Below, piece after piece: positions 13,290 to 13,601 of a stretch of 13,601 nt of DNA (positions within the stretch are counted from its first letter, which is position 1; every line of letters starts with the position of its first letter). Location: positions 1 to 13,601 of the forward strand of contig JAKSCF010000147.1 in NCBI GenBank assembly GCA_022360735.1, written 5' to 3'. The translations under genes and the position numbers were made by a program. The notes under the pieces are model-generated. The model did no database searches and was not told the DNA's origin. It saw nothing but the letters and a program-made list of their open reading frames with translations. The stretch is from Clostridia bacterium (lineage in GTDB: Bacteria > Bacillota_A > Clostridia > Peptostreptococcales > JAAYPU01).

Positions 13290-13601
13290 ATGAAAAGATT
13301 TATCATAATGAATGCTGATGACAATGTAGCAACTGCGCTTGAAGATTGTCAAAAGGGTGAAACAGCTATCGTTTATGATCAGTATAAACAAGAAGTAGTG
13401 GTTTTGGATTGTCTTGACCATATAACCTATGGGAATAAGATGGCATTAAAAGATATTTATAGAAACGATACCATTCTAAAATATTCATTAAGCATTGGAA
13501 CGGCTGTATCCAATATTAATAAAGGAAAACTTGTACATGTTCATAATGTTAAGAGCAATAGAATTGATATTCCTGAAGATATAAAAAGGCAAATCATAGA
13601 A
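13290..13601 (+). CDS. UxaA-family SAF-domain protein (altronate dehydratase N-terminal-like), 3' end outside window
   Basis: The first 104 residues of a gene that runs off the window. They match the SAF domain at the N-terminus of altronate/galactarate dehydratases and of the small subunit of sulfolactate sulfo-lyase (SuyA): MNADDNVATALEDCQKGE (7-24), YGNKMALKDI (46-55), KYSLSIGTAV (63-72) and KGKLVHVHNVKSNR (77-90). In the family the central motif normally reads GHK; here it is GNK (47-49), while HVHN is kept. Either this is a stand-alone small subunit, with the catalytic large subunit encoded next, or the N-terminus of a full-length enzyme; the cut prevents a decision. It follows the transporter by 53 bases with a strong AGGAGG site and belongs to the sigma-54 operon. 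It probably acts with the enolase-superfamily enzyme in breaking down a hydroxy acid. Confidence 0.88.
   Translation, partial: MKRFIIMNADDNVATALEDCQKGETAIVYDQYKQEVVVLDCLDHITYGNKMALKDIYRNDTILKYSLSIGTAVSNINKGKLVHVHNVKSNRIDIPEDIKRQIIE

Noticed and set aside
1..13601. CRISPR arrays, tRNA or rRNA genes, insertion sequences or phage genes
   Set aside because: No regularly spaced repeats, no cloverleaf or rRNA-like sequence, and no transposase or integrase motifs were found in reading the window.

Overview
The window is AT-rich, with dense, mostly same-strand operons, strong AGGAGG-type ribosome binding sites and protein sequences typical of Clostridia (low-GC Firmicutes). An anaerobic or facultative clostridial relative is the most likely source; genus cannot be set from the sequence. 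It divides into three regions.

(1) Positions 1-7460, plus strand: the late part of an adenosylcobalamin (B12) biosynthesis operon. Order: 3' end of precorrin-6A reductase (cobK/cbiJ), cobyric acid synthase (cbiP/cobQ), adenosylcobinamide-phosphate synthase (cbiB), a small unrecognised membrane-anchored protein, L-threonine-O-3-phosphate decarboxylase (cobD), adenosylcobinamide kinase/guanylyltransferase (cobU), cobalamin synthase (cobS), a cobC-type phosphatase, and cobyrinate a,c-diamide synthase (cbiA). Together these perform amidation of the corrin ring, attach the aminopropanol arm, activate it and assemble the nucleotide loop. Corrin ring methylation genes and any B12 riboswitch must lie upstream, outside the window. 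The operon ends at a strong bidirectional terminator (7540-7576).

(2) Positions 7628-8527, minus strand: a single DUF2935-type helical protein, convergent with the B12 operon and divergent from the next region.

(3) Positions 8724-13601, plus strand: a sigma-54-controlled catabolic locus. It starts with a PAS/AAA+/HTH enhancer-binding protein, followed by a 408-base gene-free regulatory stretch. That stretch holds repeated TGACTC elements, a terminator built on the same elements, and a good -24/-12 promoter (GG at 10412-10413, GC at 10424-10425). The promoter reads into an enolase-superfamily enzyme of the mandelate racemase type, a BCCT-family transporter most like the carnitine carrier CaiT, and a UxaA-type SAF-domain protein cut by the window edge. 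A betaine-type transporter beside two sugar-acid/hydroxy-acid lyase-type enzymes is an unusual combination. It suggests uptake and breakdown of a hydroxylated zwitterionic or betaine-like acid whose identity cannot be read from the sequence. This is the most promising candidate here for an undescribed pathway.
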